A DNA stretch of 5,364 nt from Verrucomicrobiota bacterium (GCA_029907285.1 JARYMD010000313.1:1-5364), one strand, 5' to 3'; shown: positions 1 through 5,364, counted from the stretch's first letter. Notes: a model not told the origin generated them from the letters alone. Translations and numbers: made by a program.

Positions 1-91
1 TTTGTCGGCCGTTCACCGAGCTGATTTCGACCATGGCCCGTATTCCCTGGTTGGCGTACTGGCCGCGTCCGTATCCGGTCATCGAGTTCAT
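1..91 (-). CDS. yicC: YicC/YloC-family endoribonuclease, N-terminal fragment (runs off the left edge)
   Basis: This is the first 30 codons of a gene that continues beyond the left end of the window. The ATG is at 91-89. The visible protein opens MNSMTGYGRG and then reads MVEISSVNGRQ at residues 20-30. YicC proteins typically open with SMTGFGRG or SMTGYGRG followed about 15 residues later by a VEIRSVN-type strand, so the match covers the whole visible part. Known members are roughly 290 residues long and act as endoribonucleases; E. coli YicC is linked to small-RNA turnover. The family's SVN is usually followed by H or R, while here it is G. A second ATG at codon 4 (82-80) is a possible start, but the family normally has two to three residues before SMTG, which favours 91. 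No clear Shine-Dalgarno sequence is seen. The gene lies 47 bases after trpB on the same strand and may be co-transcribed with it. Confidence 0.85.
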   Translation of the reverse strand, partial: MNSMTGYGRGQYANQGIRAMVEISSVNGRQ

Positions 92-119
92 TTGACAGTG
101 CAAATCCGCAAGGCTGATT

Positions 120-138
120 GGGTGGGGGCCGGGCCGGG
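120..138 (+). other. G-quadruplex motif in the trpB-yicC gap
   Basis: The plus strand carries four G-runs of 3, 5, 3 and 3 with loops of 1, 2 and 2 bases (120-122, 124-128, 131-133, 136-138). This meets the usual G3+N1-7 quadruplex rule with very short loops. It ends one base before the trpB stop codon and lies entirely in the 47-base gap before yicC. Both genes are read from the minus strand, so the G-rich strand is the template and the mRNA would carry C-runs. The motif is directly visible; folding and any effect on transcription are inference. Confidence 0.55.
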
Positions 139-1341
139 TCAGAACTTCAATCGAGCTGCGACTTGTTCCACGTCTTTGTCACCGCGCCCGGACAGGTTGA
201 CGATGATGATCTGGTTAGTGGCCATCTTTGGGGCGCGTTCGATGGCCGCGGCGACCGCGTGCGCTGACTCGAGAGCCGGTATGATGCCCTCTGTTCGGGC
301 CAGCCGGAGAAAGGCCTCGAGCGCTTGATCGTCAGTGGCAAAGGTGTATTCAACTCGGCCCTTGTCACGCAGCCACGCATGCTCAGGTCCAACTGCAGCG
401 TAATCCAGCCCTGCGGACACGCTGTGCGTGAGTTGAATTTGGCCGTGCTCGTCCTGCAAAACATAGGAGCGCGTGCCTTGCAGCACGCCCAGGGAACCAC
501 CCTGAAACCGGGCCGCGTGTTTGCCGGGAACGATCCCTTCGCCACCGGCTTCGACCCCTATCATGCGAACTGATTCGTCTTTCAAAAACGGGTAAAACAA
601 GCCCATCGCGTTCGACCCGCCGCCAACGCACGCGATCAAAAGATTTGGCAAACGCCCTTCCTTCTCGAGTATTTGACGCCGCGCTTCGTCGCCTATCACA
701 CGCTGAAAGTTGCGAACCAGCATCGGGTACGGATGCGCGCCATACGTGGTGCCAAGCACATAGTGCGTGTTGCGCACGTTTGTGACCCAGTCGCGCATGG
801 CCTCGTTGATCGCCTCTTTCAGTGTTTTCTGTCCTGCGTGAACCGGCACAACCTTGGCTCCGAGCATCCGCATTCTATAGACGTTCAATGCCTGGCGCTC
901 GCAATCCACCGCGCCCATGTAAATTGTGCATTTGAATCCGAACATGGCCGCCACAGTGGCGGTGGCAACGCCATGCTGGCCTGCGCCTGTCTCGGCGATC
1001 AACCTTGTCTTCCCCATTCGCTTCGCCAGCAAGACCTGGCCCAGACAATTGTTGATCTTGTGGGCGCCGGTGTGAAGGAGGTCTTCGCGCTTCAGATAAA
1101 TGCGCGCGCCGCCCAGTGAGTTTGTAAAACGCTCCGCGTAATAAAGCGGCGTGGGGCGCCCGGCAAACTCGCGCAGGTAATAGTCGAGTTCCTTTTGAAA
1201 CTCGGCGTCTTGCGAAAGCCGGGTGTACTCTTTCTCGAGTTCGACCAGCGGATGCATCAGCGTCTCGGGGACGAACCGTCCGCCGTACGGCCCAAAATGC
1301 CCAAGTTCGTCAGGCAAAATCGGTGATGCTGATGTGTTCAT
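139..1341 (-). CDS. trpB: Tryptophan synthase beta chain (TrpB)
   Basis: TrpB condenses indole with L-serine to give L-tryptophan, using pyridoxal phosphate, in the cytoplasmic alpha2-beta2 complex with TrpA. The 400-residue protein has the usual length and is complete. The N-terminal FGPYGGRFVPE (16-26) is typical of the TrpB1 type. The PLP lysine is K95 in HTGAHKINN (90-98), the catalytic glutamate is E117 in ETGAGQHG (117-124), the phosphate-binding loop is GGGSNAMG (240-247), E358 lies in IPALESAHA, and S384 in SGRGDKD contacts the pyridine nitrogen in known structures. All key residues are present, so it should be active. The ATG at 1341-1339 fits the family N-terminus; upstream there is only a weak AAGAG as a ribosome site. 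The flanking genes are not trp genes, so trpB here is outside a classical trp operon, at least within view. No leader peptide or attenuator was seen. A stop TGA at 141-139 precedes a 47-base gap to yicC. Confidence 0.98.
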   Translation of the reverse strand: MNTSASPILPDELGHFGPYGGRFVPETLMHPLVELEKEYTRLSQDAEFQKELDYYLREFAGRPTPLYYAERFTNSLGGARIYLKREDLLHTGAHKINNCLGQVLLAKRMGKTRLIAETGAGQHGVATATVAAMFGFKCTIYMGAVDCERQALNVYRMRMLGAKVVPVHAGQKTLKEAINEAMRDWVTNVRNTHYVLGTTYGAHPYPMLVRNFQRVIGDEARRQILEKEGRLPNLLIACVGGGSNAMGLFYPFLKDESVRMIGVEAGGEGIVPGKHAARFQGGSLGVLQGTRSYVLQDEHGQIQLTHSVSAGLDYAAVGPEHAWLRDKGRVEYTFATDDQALEAFLRLARTEGIIPALESAHAVAAAIERAPKMATNQIIIVNLSGRGDKDVEQVAARLKF

Positions 1342-1410
1342 GGCAAACTCTTGAGCAAGCGGCCTCTGTTGGCGCCGCCCATGCTGCGACTGGCAACGTC
1401 AGCCGCCGCT

Positions 1411-1482
1411 GGCGAGTCCGAGATTGATTTGTGCGTGTGCACCGGTGTGTTGCCGGATAGTGAGGCCAGCCGCTGACTCGCC
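1411..1482. repeat. Spaced inverted repeat, GGCGAGTC / GACTCGCC
   Basis: Perfect 8-bp arms at 1411-1418 and 1475-1482 are separated by 56 bases. Each arm is preceded by a similar CCGCT-containing run (AGCCGCCGCT at 1401-1410, CCAGCCGCT at 1466-1474). The core GCGAGTC and its complement also occur in the inverted repeat at 5319-5364. This suggests a repeat family, but with only two loci in view that is inference. Confidence 0.45.
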
Positions 1483-1494
1483 CCGCAAAGCGGG
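1482..1494. repeat. Small hairpin CCCGC-AAA-GCGGG
   Basis: A perfect 5-bp GC stem with a 3-base loop, directly abutting the GACTCGCC arm of the preceding inverted repeat. It is part of the same GC-rich cluster between the HEAT gene and trpB. Confidence 0.5.
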
Positions 1495-1528
1495 ACAGGC
1501 ACGGGGATCGCCGAAAAATTCACCCGCA

Positions 1529-1547
1529 GCCGACGACTCAAGTCGGC
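1529..1547. repeat. Small hairpin GCCGAC-GACTCAA-GTCGGC
   Basis: A perfect 6-bp stem (1529-1534 with 1542-1547) around a 7-base loop. An inner alternative pairing, GACT/AGTC at 1535-1544, competes with it. This resembles the GCCGAC/GTCGGC-type repeats I associate with Verrucomicrobiota; that association is from memory, not from a search. Confidence 0.5.
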
Positions 1548-1574
1548 GGGAGACTTGCTGTTGGCCTGAAGACT

Positions 1575-1594
1575 CTGCGGACTTACGTCCGCAG
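1575..1594. repeat. Hairpin CTGCGGAC-TTAC-GTCCGCAG
   Basis: A perfect 8-bp stem (1575-1582 with 1587-1594) and a 4-base loop, the strongest hairpin of the cluster. On the minus strand it reads GTAGCTGCGGACGTAAG before the second arm. It has no following T-run on either strand, so it does not look like an intrinsic terminator and fits better as a dispersed palindromic repeat unit. Confidence 0.6.
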
Positions 1595-1620
1595 CTACGG
1601 GGGCAAGCTGGATTCCACCA

Positions 1621-1634
1621 GCCCGGCAGCGGGC
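1621..1634. repeat. Small hairpin GCCCG-GCAG-CGGGC
   Basis: A perfect 5-bp GC stem with a 4-base loop, the fourth of the small stems in this gap, lying between the strong 8-bp hairpin and the stem nearest the HEAT stop codon. Confidence 0.45.
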
Positions 1635-1653
1635 CGCGCCGATTCTGCACCTG

Positions 1654-1681
1654 GGGCTGGCTGGGCGTCCGTTGCCAGCCC
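1654..1681 (-). terminator. Hairpin just after the HEAT gene, possible weak terminator
   Basis: GGGCTGGC and GCCAGCCC form a perfect 8-bp stem (1654-1661 with 1674-1681) around a 12-base loop. It begins about 21 bases after the HEAT-gene stop in the direction of transcription. Its position suits a 3' end structure, but the bases that follow (CAGGTGCAG on the minus strand) contain no U-run. It may therefore protect the mRNA 3' end, act with Rho, or simply be one more repeat of the cluster. Confidence 0.3.
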
Positions 1682-1702
1682 TGTTTGTCTGCATTGTTGT
1701 TG

Positions 1703-3682
1703 TCACCTCGATTCCGCGCGTCTCAACAGGGCTCTGGCGCGCCTGCCAAGGTCGGCGTTGCTTGTCGATTCCGCGGCTTTGCGCAGCGCCGGCAGAATCT
1801 TGTCCGCGTTGGCTTTATTGGCGTCGTCGCGCAAAATGGCCACCGAAACAGCCACAACCGCGGCGCTGGCTTCTTCTTTCGTTGCGGCGTCATCGAGGTG
1901 CGGTGCGATCATGGAAATGGAATCGGCCGTGTGTATGCTCCCAAGCGCGGCGAGTAGCAGCTTCTTGTGCTCGACACGTTCGATCAAGCTCGATGCCTGC
2001 TGGCACATTGCAAGTCGTGGTTCGGGCGGCAGTTCGGCGTTGTTGGCAAGGCCAAGGTACGCAGACAAAGCCACTGACCTGTCGGTTGTGTCAGAAGCGT
2101 TCTTGGCAAGATCAAGCAGGTCGGGTGCGGCGTCCAAGGTTTTCCATGATCCCAACGACCGGATTGCAGCAGCCCTGACCTCCGGGTTGCTGTCTTTGCA
2201 CGCTTCGCGAACGGCCTTCAAGGCGCCAGGTCCGCCGATCGACGCCAGAACCCGAATTAGAGCTGATTTGGCTTGTGGCTGCGCGGCGCCAAGGCGGCCG
2301 ACGATTGTTTCAACGGCCGATTCGGGCGTTCCAGCGCGGGCAACAAGTGTGGTAATTGATTCTTCGGCAGCGTTCAGGTCCGCGTTGTCAGTTGTGCGGA
2401 GCAAGAAGTTGAGAAGGTCGCCAAGCTGAGCGGGTTCACCAAGTTCACCGAGCCGTTTCAATGCGGCCGTGCGAACGCGGCCGTCGGCGTCGCCGGTTGC
2501 CTTGAGCAGATTCGGGACGGCCGATTGCATTCTGCGTCTTCCGATGAGTTGCAGGGCGGTCAATCGATTGGACGGGTTTTCACTGGCAAGCATCTTCAGA
2601 ATGACATCGTCCACCTCGCGTCCGGGTATGGCGGCCAGACTCTCGCGTGCGGCTTGGGACACTTCGCGATCCGATGACCCCATCAGATCAACAAGCACAG
2701 GGACGGTTCTCGGCTGCCCGATTTGGCCGAGAGCGCGGACTGCTGCGAGTTTCGGGGCCTGCGTTCCGCTCTTTGCTATTTCAACTATCGCGGGCAGTGC
2801 TGCAGGGTCGCCGCGCTGGGCGAGCGCATTGAGCACGACAACCTGGTTGTCGGCGGGGAGCTTTGGCAGTGCATCGGTCAAGGCAGTGGTAACGCTGCTT
2901 TCTTTCAGTTCAATGGCGGTGCGCACCGCGGCGGCGAACACTATGTAATCCTCGCTTTGCAGAGATTCGCGAAGCAGGTCCAGACCGCTTTCGCCTCTGG
3001 CGATTATTGCTCCCCGCACTGCGCCTGCTTTCACCTGGTGGGGCACTGAAGTTTGTCGGCGCAAGGCGTCATACACGCGGATTGCGCGTCTTGGCCTGCT
3101 TGACTTGAGAGCGTTTTCTGCGCAACGGAACAAACCTTCGCAGACTGCGAGCCTGTTGGCATTATCAACACTGCGCAGGGCTGCCATCAAGAGCCGTTGG
3201 GCTTCGACGGTGCCGATATCGCCCAAAGCCCGTGCGGCTGCCTGCGCCACGTCGGGGTCTGGATTCGACAGGTATTCGCCGAGCGGTTTGACGGCTTCGG
3301 CATCGCGCCTGATGCCAAGGGTATGAATTGTCCCGCACAATTGCCGGCCTTTCAACTGCGGAAGCGCGTTGCGAAGGGCCGGGTTGACTTCGGGGTCTGG
3401 CATTGTCTCGAGGGCGTACCGGGCCATGTGCGACAGTTTCTCATCGGCCAGCAGCGGGATAAGAACTTCAAGGGCGTCCTTGTTTCCGATGACGGCCAGT
3501 TGGCGGCATGCGTCGGCTTTTTCCTTTTGCGATGCATCGGATTTCAAGACTGCCACCAGATCAGCGCGCGATTTCGTGACCAGCGGGGTTGGGTTCTGGG
3601 CGATCAACAGCGAAGATGCCAGCAACGTGCCCGTCAGAGCGGCGGCGGCTTTCCTTGTCATGGCGAAGTATTCGAAGTTCAT
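1703..3682 (-). CDS. Secreted HEAT-repeat protein
   Basis: From the ATG at 3682 the product is 659 residues. An N-terminal signal sequence is visible: TRK at 9-11 followed by a hydrophobic stretch to about residue 28. The cleavage site is not ideal and there is no lipobox cysteine. The rest is alpha-helical HEAT/PBS-lyase-type repeats; the clearest copies are DPDVAQAAARALGDIG (142-157), LAAVRALGQIG (312-322), REVSQAARESLAAI (339-352), GRVRTAALKRLGELG (401-415) and PEVRAAAIRSLGSW (500-513). Such repeats form protein-binding solenoids, so the likely role is scaffolding in the periplasm or at the envelope, not catalysis. I recall related planctomycete and verrucomicrobial proteins carrying or neighbouring a DUF1080 sugar-hydrolase domain; none is present here. 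A TTG at 3691 and an ATG at 3661 are alternative starts. Codons between 3682 and 3661 end mostly in C, like the rest of the gene, which favours 3682. No Shine-Dalgarno is seen. It follows the oxidoreductase by 34 bases, so the two are probably co-transcribed. Confidence 0.92.
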   Translation of the reverse strand: MNFEYFAMTRKAAAALTGTLLASSLLIAQNPTPLVTKSRADLVAVLKSDASQKEKADACRQLAVIGNKDALEVLIPLLADEKLSHMARYALETMPDPEVNPALRNALPQLKGRQLCGTIHTLGIRRDAEAVKPLGEYLSNPDPDVAQAAARALGDIGTVEAQRLLMAALRSVDNANRLAVCEGLFRCAENALKSSRPRRAIRVYDALRRQTSVPHQVKAGAVRGAIIARGESGLDLLRESLQSEDYIVFAAAVRTAIELKESSVTTALTDALPKLPADNQVVVLNALAQRGDPAALPAIVEIAKSGTQAPKLAAVRALGQIGQPRTVPVLVDLMGSSDREVSQAARESLAAIPGREVDDVILKMLASENPSNRLTALQLIGRRRMQSAVPNLLKATGDADGRVRTAALKRLGELGEPAQLGDLLNFLLRTTDNADLNAAEESITTLVARAGTPESAVETIVGRLGAAQPQAKSALIRVLASIGGPGALKAVREACKDSNPEVRAAAIRSLGSWKTLDAAPDLLDLAKNASDTTDRSVALSAYLGLANNAELPPEPRLAMCQQASSLIERVEHKKLLLAALGSIHTADSISMIAPHLDDAATKEEASAAVVAVSVAILRDDANKANADKILPALRKAAESTSNADLGRRARALLRRAESR

Positions 3683-3716
3683 GGGTCGCAAAAATGTTCG
3701 AGTTTGGCGTTAAAAT

Positions 3717-5087
3717 TCAGAACGTGTACGGCGCGCGCATTGCGCGTGACCGCAACCGGTTTGCTTCTTCATCTCCGATGAATTCCTCTTTGACAGGATC
3801 GTATTTCACATTTCGCTTCAGCCACATGCAGATGTTTGCTGCGTGGACTGTTGACATTGAACGATGCATGACCTCGGGATTTGCCACGGTCAGCCGCCGC
3901 GATTTGATGCAGTTGAAAAAGTCGCGCACGTGGCTCATCGGCCGCTGCGTCCTGGCGATGTAATCGCTGACTAACTTGTCGAAGTCGGCAAGAAGCGATG
4001 GCGGCGAAACCTCGGGCCGCGAATAACCATCCGCGACGGACACCCATCCTTCCGGTCCGTCGAACCGCATTCCACATGACCCGTGCCAGTATTTGTCGCC
4101 GCGCGACAACACCAGCTTCACCCCGTTGGCGAACCTGCAGACCATGCCGTCGCCGGTTGGATTGTCAACGTACTCGTACTCGACCGGCGAAGTGTCGAGC
4201 AAATCAAGGCCGGCCTGTGCTTGAGCGAAGGTGTGAGCGCCCCATTCGCCAATGCAACTGGTATGGAAATCGTAATGCCCGCGCCACCCGCCGCGCGTGT
4301 ATTCGGGATTGTACGGGCGCCACGGGCATGGCCCCAGCCACTGGTCCCAATCGACTTCGTCTTTTGGCGGTTCAGGCTGGCCCGGGAGCCAGTCGTGCCG
4401 CATCTCAGCCGCGTCCCACGGCGCAATGTGCGCGTACGCAGTGTGAATCTTGCCAAGCCTGCCCGACTTTGCCAGCTCGATGGCGAAAACGAAATTCGCT
4501 TCGCTGAGCCGTTGCGTGCCGGTTTGGTAAACGCGCCCATAGCGTTTGGCGGTTTCGACAACGCTCCGGCCCTCGGCGATTGTCATTGACGATGGCTTTT
4601 CGGAGTACACGTCTTTGCCAGCGCGCATTGCCCAAACCGCAGCCAGCGCGTGCCAGCGATCGCCGGTGGTGCTCAGGACCGCGTCGATGTCCGTGCGTTC
4701 AGCGAGAAACTCTCTCAGATTGTTGTAAACCTTGCAGTCGTTGTTGCCGTATCGCGAATCAACAAGACGTTTGACTGCTTCGCGCCTTGCTTTTTGAGGG
4801 TCGCAGACCGCAACAAACTGCACGTCACGCTCCGGCAACATCCACTGGAGCACGCCCGTGCCACGCCCGCCAATGCCTATCCCGCCAAGCACAATCCGTT
4901 CGCTGGGCGGGACGGCGCCGTTCAAGCCCAGCGCCGATCCAGGTATAATACAGGGAAGCCCCATTGCACCGGTTGCAACCGCGATGCGTTTCAGGAACCG
5001 GCGACGATTCACACCGTCAGCCACCAAAGACGAAGAAAAAGCAGCACCTTGCCGCACTGCTCCGGAAGAAGAATCAAATGTGCGCAT
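3717..5087 (-). CDS. Tat-exported Gfo/Idh/MocA-family oxidoreductase
   Basis: A probable NAD(P)-dependent oxidoreductase of 456 residues acting on a sugar, inositol or glycoside; the substrate cannot be read from sequence. It has a twin-arginine signal, NRRRFLKR at 27-34 followed by a hydrophobic run to about residue 54, so it should be exported folded with cofactor bound, as known for Zymomonas glucose-fructose oxidoreductase. The Rossmann domain begins at about 64 with GIGIGGRGTG (69-78) and an acidic residue after the second strand (D96). GKDVYSEKP (157-165) holds the family's catalytic lysine K164. The C-terminal domain has DWDQWLGPCPWRPYNP (246-261) and EWGAH (281-285), whose histidine matches the usual active-site position. 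The YDPVKEEFIGDEEAN ending is typical of the verrucomicrobial/planctomycete subgroup. The ATG at 5087 is the first possible start after an in-frame TAG. A GTG at 5012 (codon 26) would give VNRRRFLK, closer to relatives opening MNRRxFLK, and is a serious alternative. Probably the first gene of an operon with the HEAT gene. Confidence 0.95.
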   Translation of the reverse strand: MRTFDSSSGAVRQGAAFSSSLVADGVNRRRFLKRIAVATGAMGLPCIIPGSALGLNGAVPPSERIVLGGIGIGGRGTGVLQWMLPERDVQFVAVCDPQKARREAVKRLVDSRYGNNDCKVYNNLREFLAERTDIDAVLSTTGDRWHALAAVWAMRAGKDVYSEKPSSMTIAEGRSVVETAKRYGRVYQTGTQRLSEANFVFAIELAKSGRLGKIHTAYAHIAPWDAAEMRHDWLPGQPEPPKDEVDWDQWLGPCPWRPYNPEYTRGGWRGHYDFHTSCIGEWGAHTFAQAQAGLDLLDTSPVEYEYVDNPTGDGMVCRFANGVKLVLSRGDKYWHGSCGMRFDGPEGWVSVADGYSRPEVSPPSLLADFDKLVSDYIARTQRPMSHVRDFFNCIKSRRLTVANPEVMHRSMSTVHAANICMWLKRNVKYDPVKEEFIGDEEANRLRSRAMRAPYTF

Positions 5088-5093
5088 GCGCGA

Positions 5094-5102
5094 ATTCTAA
5101 CA
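5094..5102 (-). promoter_or_regulatory. Possible extended -10 promoter for the oxidoreductase gene
   Basis: On the minus strand the sequence reads TG-T-TAGAAT (5102-5094), an extended -10 element one mismatch from TATAAT. No good -35 lies at 16-18 bases. The hexamer ends 6 bases before the ATG at 5087, so the transcript would start at or beside that A. This would mean a leaderless mRNA, or a leader of about 75 bases if the GTG at 5012 is the real start. It is a pattern match only, in an organism whose sigma-factor preferences are unknown. Confidence 0.35.
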
Positions 5103-5103
5103 C

Positions 5104-5116
5104 GCGGCCCCGCCGC
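5104..5116. repeat. GC palindrome in the promoter spacer
   Basis: GCGGC-CCC-GCCGC, a perfect 5-bp inverted repeat with a 3-base centre, sits immediately upstream of the extended -10 where a repressor or activator could bind. It could equally be chance in GC-rich DNA. Confidence 0.25.
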
Positions 5117-5318
5117 AATGGAAGCCCCGTTTGTTTTCACTGCGGATTTCTCAGCGCCGAGCAATCCGGCCGTGAAACCTCACCGGATTGAATGCATAGG
5201 TGTGTTTGAGGAGTTGACCGGCGAAATTTCCGGGCTGCAATGCATCCTGGAAAAATTTTTAAGCCGGCGTTTGACAAATTGGGGAACATGAATATCTGTT
5301 TCGACGACCGGCAGCCTC

Positions 5319-5364
5319 AGACTCGCTGGCAGACGGGCTGAAGGTCAAGCACACGGGCGAGTCT
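5319..5364. repeat. Inverted repeat AGACTCGC / GCGAGTCT, cut by the window end
   Basis: Perfect 8-bp arms at 5319-5326 and 5357-5364 enclose 30 bases. The left arm is preceded by GCAGCCTC (5311-5318). If the element is a longer palindrome, the DNA after the window should continue GAGGCTGC. The core GACTCGC/GCGAGTC is shared with the spaced repeat at 1411-1482, where the arms are in the opposite order. Confidence 0.4.

Larger units (their letters stand above)
1342..1702. other. 361-base gap with a hairpin-rich repeat cluster
   Basis: This stretch separates the HEAT-repeat gene from trpB. It holds at least five short perfect GC-rich inverted repeats (listed separately) and a wider 8-bp pair, GGCGAGTC at 1411-1418 and GACTCGCC at 1475-1482. 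No convincing -35/-10 pair for trpB was found. One minus-strand frame stays open across the entire gap (1706-1338, 122 codons from GTG), overlapping the HEAT stop as GTGA and the trpB start as ATGA. Its translation looks like repeat DNA read in frame, with no recognisable domain, so I do not call it a gene. The likeliest reading is intergenic DNA built from dispersed repeats, which may also hold the 3' end of the HEAT mRNA and the trpB leader. Confidence 0.7.
5088..5364. other. Upstream region of the oxidoreductase gene
   Basis: This holds no gene I can support on either strand. Besides the candidate -10 and the GC palindrome near 5100, there is an A/T palindrome, AAAAATTTTT, at 5251-5260. 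On the plus strand there is a consensus TTGACA at 5271-5276 without a good -10. An inverted repeat reaches the window edge. One minus-strand frame entering from the edge stops at 5317, after 15 codons with no recognisable sequence. Confidence 0.5.

Noticed and set aside
2..328. Plus-strand frame of 108 codons at the left edge
   Set aside because: It lies opposite the YicC fragment and the C-terminus of TrpB, both supported by clear family motifs.
1342..1500. Trp leader peptide or attenuator upstream of trpB
   Set aside because: No short frame with clustered Trp codons and no terminator/antiterminator pair was found; the hairpins there are better explained as repeats.
3661..3691. TTG at 3691 as the start of the HEAT-repeat gene
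   Set aside because: An ATG three codons later gives the same signal peptide and no Shine-Dalgarno sequence supports TTG; the ATG at 3661 remains possible.
3197..3781. Long plus-strand open frames opposite the HEAT and oxidoreductase genes (for example 3197-3781, 1758-2429, 4083-4589, 4650-5291)
   Set aside because: They are antisense shadows of strongly supported minus-strand genes in GC-rich DNA. Their translations are low-quality (many Arg, Cys, Ser) with no recognisable domain.
5251..5262. AAAAATTTTT run as a terminator tail
   Set aside because: There is no GC-rich stem immediately before the T-run on either strand; it is an A/T palindrome only.
5271..5298. Plus-strand promoter, TTGACA with TATCTG 16 bases on
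   Set aside because: The -35 is perfect but the -10 matches only 3 of 6, and no plus-strand gene follows within the window.
5288..5341. Plus-strand mini-frame of 17 codons starting ATG after GGGGA
   Set aside because: Too short, no recognisable peptide, and it overlaps the inverted repeat at the right edge.
1..5364. CRISPR array, tRNA, transposase, phage or defence genes
   Set aside because: No regularly spaced repeats, cloverleaf or relevant protein motifs were seen on either strand.

Overview
The window is a compact stretch of bacterial chromosome, moderately GC-rich, with every recognisable gene on the minus strand. In the direction of transcription (high to low coordinates) the order is: a Tat-exported Gfo/Idh/MocA-family oxidoreductase (5087-3717), a secreted HEAT-repeat protein (3682-1703), a 361-base gap full of short GC-rich hairpins (1702-1342), tryptophan synthase beta chain trpB (1341-139), and the first 30 codons of a YicC-family gene (91 to the window edge). 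The YicC fragment is short and easily missed, but its SMTGYGRG opening is diagnostic.

Three things point to a Verrucomicrobiota-like organism, with Planctomycetota the next choice. The first is the pairing of a Tat-exported Gfo/Idh/MocA oxidoreductase with an exported HEAT-repeat protein. The second is the weak or absent Shine-Dalgarno sequences. The third is the intergenic repeats, including a stem reading CTGCGGAC-TTAC-GTCCGCAG, of a kind I associate with Verrucomicrobiota. This assignment is inferred from gene style; there is no rRNA or other decisive marker.

The first two genes lie 34 bases apart or less and are probably one operon. Both products carry export signals, so they probably act together outside the cytoplasm, perhaps in redox processing of sugars or glycosides; the substrate is unknown. 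The second pair, trpB and yicC, is separated by 47 bases and could be co-transcribed. It is housekeeping: the last step of tryptophan synthesis and an RNA-processing factor. No other trp gene is visible.

I see no CRISPR array, tRNA, rRNA, transposase, phage gene or defence system, and nothing that amounts to a new multi-gene system. The points worth a second look are small. They are the repeat cluster between the HEAT gene and trpB, which contains an open frame overlapping both neighbours by 4 bases; a related inverted repeat cut by the right window edge; a G-quadruplex motif on the template strand right after trpB; and an uncertain start, with a possible extended -10 promoter, for the oxidoreductase.
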